Shown here in pieces: positions 12,560-13,140 of a DNA stretch of 13,140 nucleotides. The DNA is from an uncultured Carnobacterium sp. (GTDB taxonomy: Bacteria; Bacillota; Bacilli; Lactobacillales; Aerococcaceae). The translations under genes and the position numbers were made by a program. The stretch covers positions 1-13,140 of the forward strand of contig CALJSD010000222.1 of assembly GCA_937976325.1 (NCBI GenBank). The letters run 5' to 3'. The notes under the pieces are model-generated. The model was not told the origin of the DNA. It searched no databases and was given only the letters and a program-made list of their open reading frames with translations. How positions within the stretch are numbered: the stretch's first letter is position 1; each line of letters starts with the position of its first letter.

Positions 12560-13140
12560 TTAACGAAGGACATAATGCCCTGGTTCCACCTCTTGTAACG
12601 TGGCTTCTTCGCTAAACTCTTCTCCTTTATATACCAGACGTTTGCGATTCTTTTCTTCGCGCGGGTCTGGAAGAGGAATCGCTGAAAGCAGGCTCTTCGT
12701 ATACGGGTGTTGTGGATTATTATACACGCATTCTGCAGTTCCTAACTCCACGATACGGCCACGATACATTACTGCGATACGGTCGCTGATGTATTTCACC
12801 ATGGATAAGTCATGGGCGATAAATAAATACGTAAGGCCGATTTCTTTTTGTAATCTCTTGAGTAAGTTCACAATTTGCGCCTGAATCGATACGTCTAAGG
12901 CTGAAATGGCCTCATCACAGACAATGAATTTTGGATTCACGGCTAACGCACGAGCAATCCCAATCCGTTGACGTTGGCCGCCTGAGAATTCATGCGGATA
13001 ACGGTTGGCATGTTCTTTATTCAATCCAACTGTTTCAAGCAGTTCATCCACCATCGCATCACGCTCTTCTGCCGTTTTTGCAAGCCCGTGAATATCAATC
13101 CCTTCTGCGATAATATCACGCACCTTCATACGACCATCAA
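12560..13140 (-). CDS. oppF: OppF/DppF-type ABC transporter ATP-binding protein, partial (N-terminus beyond right edge)
   Basis: The frame is open to the right edge (…DGRMKVRDIIAEG), so the N-terminus with Walker A is outside the window; the internal ATG at 13129 is not the start. Visible parts are signature FSGGQRQR, Walker B KFIVCDE with AISALD, switch histidine in FIAHDLS, and the OppF-type C-terminal peptide-transporter segment (HPYTKSLLSAIPLPDPREEKNRKR) ending VEPGHYVLR. This would be the second ATPase of another oligopeptide or dipeptide importer. It differs clearly from the OppF at 3791-4735, for example AISALD versus PVSALD and a shorter C-terminus, so it belongs to a separate system. 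No strong terminator follows, so some readthrough into acpP is possible. Confidence 0.92.
   Translation of the reverse strand, partial: DGRMKVRDIIAEGIDIHGLAKTAEERDAMVDELLETVGLNKEHANRYPHEFSGGQRQRIGIARALAVNPKFIVCDEAISALDVSIQAQIVNLLKRLQKEIGLTYLFIAHDLSMVKYISDRIAVMYRGRIVELGTAECVYNNPQHPYTKSLLSAIPLPDPREEKNRKRLVYKGEEFSEEATLQEVEPGHYVLR

Noticed and set aside
1..13140. CRISPR arrays, insertion sequences, tRNA or rRNA genes
   Set aside because: No regularly spaced repeats, transposase-like protein, or tRNA/rRNA signatures were seen.

Overview
The window comes from a low-GC Gram-positive bacterium, most likely an order Lactobacillales member. I base this on the AT-rich sequence, strong AAGGAGG-type ribosome binding sites, lipoprotein oligopeptide-binding proteins of about 595 residues, an oppD-oppF-oppB-oppC gene order, and an acyl carrier protein of Firmicutes type. 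A Carnobacteriaceae/Granulicatella-like host is a guess from the look of the proteins. Every convincing gene lies on the minus strand, so transcription runs from high to low coordinates.

In transcription order, the window opens (12560-13140) with the C-terminal part of an OppF-type ATPase from a second, mostly off-window peptide transporter. Next is acpP (12137-12376), which has its own promoter, a GC-rich structured leader of about 100 nt, and a strong terminator. Three tandem oppA paralogues follow (10061-11851, 8026-9813, 6047-7828). All encode lipobox-bearing oligopeptide-binding proteins, and each gene has its own promoter and rho-independent terminator. The transporter core oppDFBC (5736 down to 1887) follows as a tight four-gene operon: the oppD and oppF coding regions share one base, and the other junctions are 2 and 18 bases. 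It starts from its own TATAAT promoter and ends in a GAAA-loop terminator. Beyond it are a CPBP-family membrane protein (996-1751), an uncharacterised 144-residue protein (342-776), and a NusG domain II protein that overlaps it by 17 bases and runs off the left edge.

The opp genes probably form one import system. Three lipoproteins with partly different binding clefts could deliver peptides to one OppBC channel driven by the OppD/OppF ATPases. This would supply amino acids and possibly sense extracellular peptides. Separate promoters allow the receptor mix to change without changing the core.

The most interesting material is between the genes. All four opp promoters use an unusual TTGCAA/TTGCAG -35 element. 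Two carry near-identical palindromes resembling CodY boxes. Each oppA or oppD promoter also has a symmetric or repeated element upstream. The acpP leader has competing hairpins and matches no RNA family I can name. All regulatory calls were made by eye.
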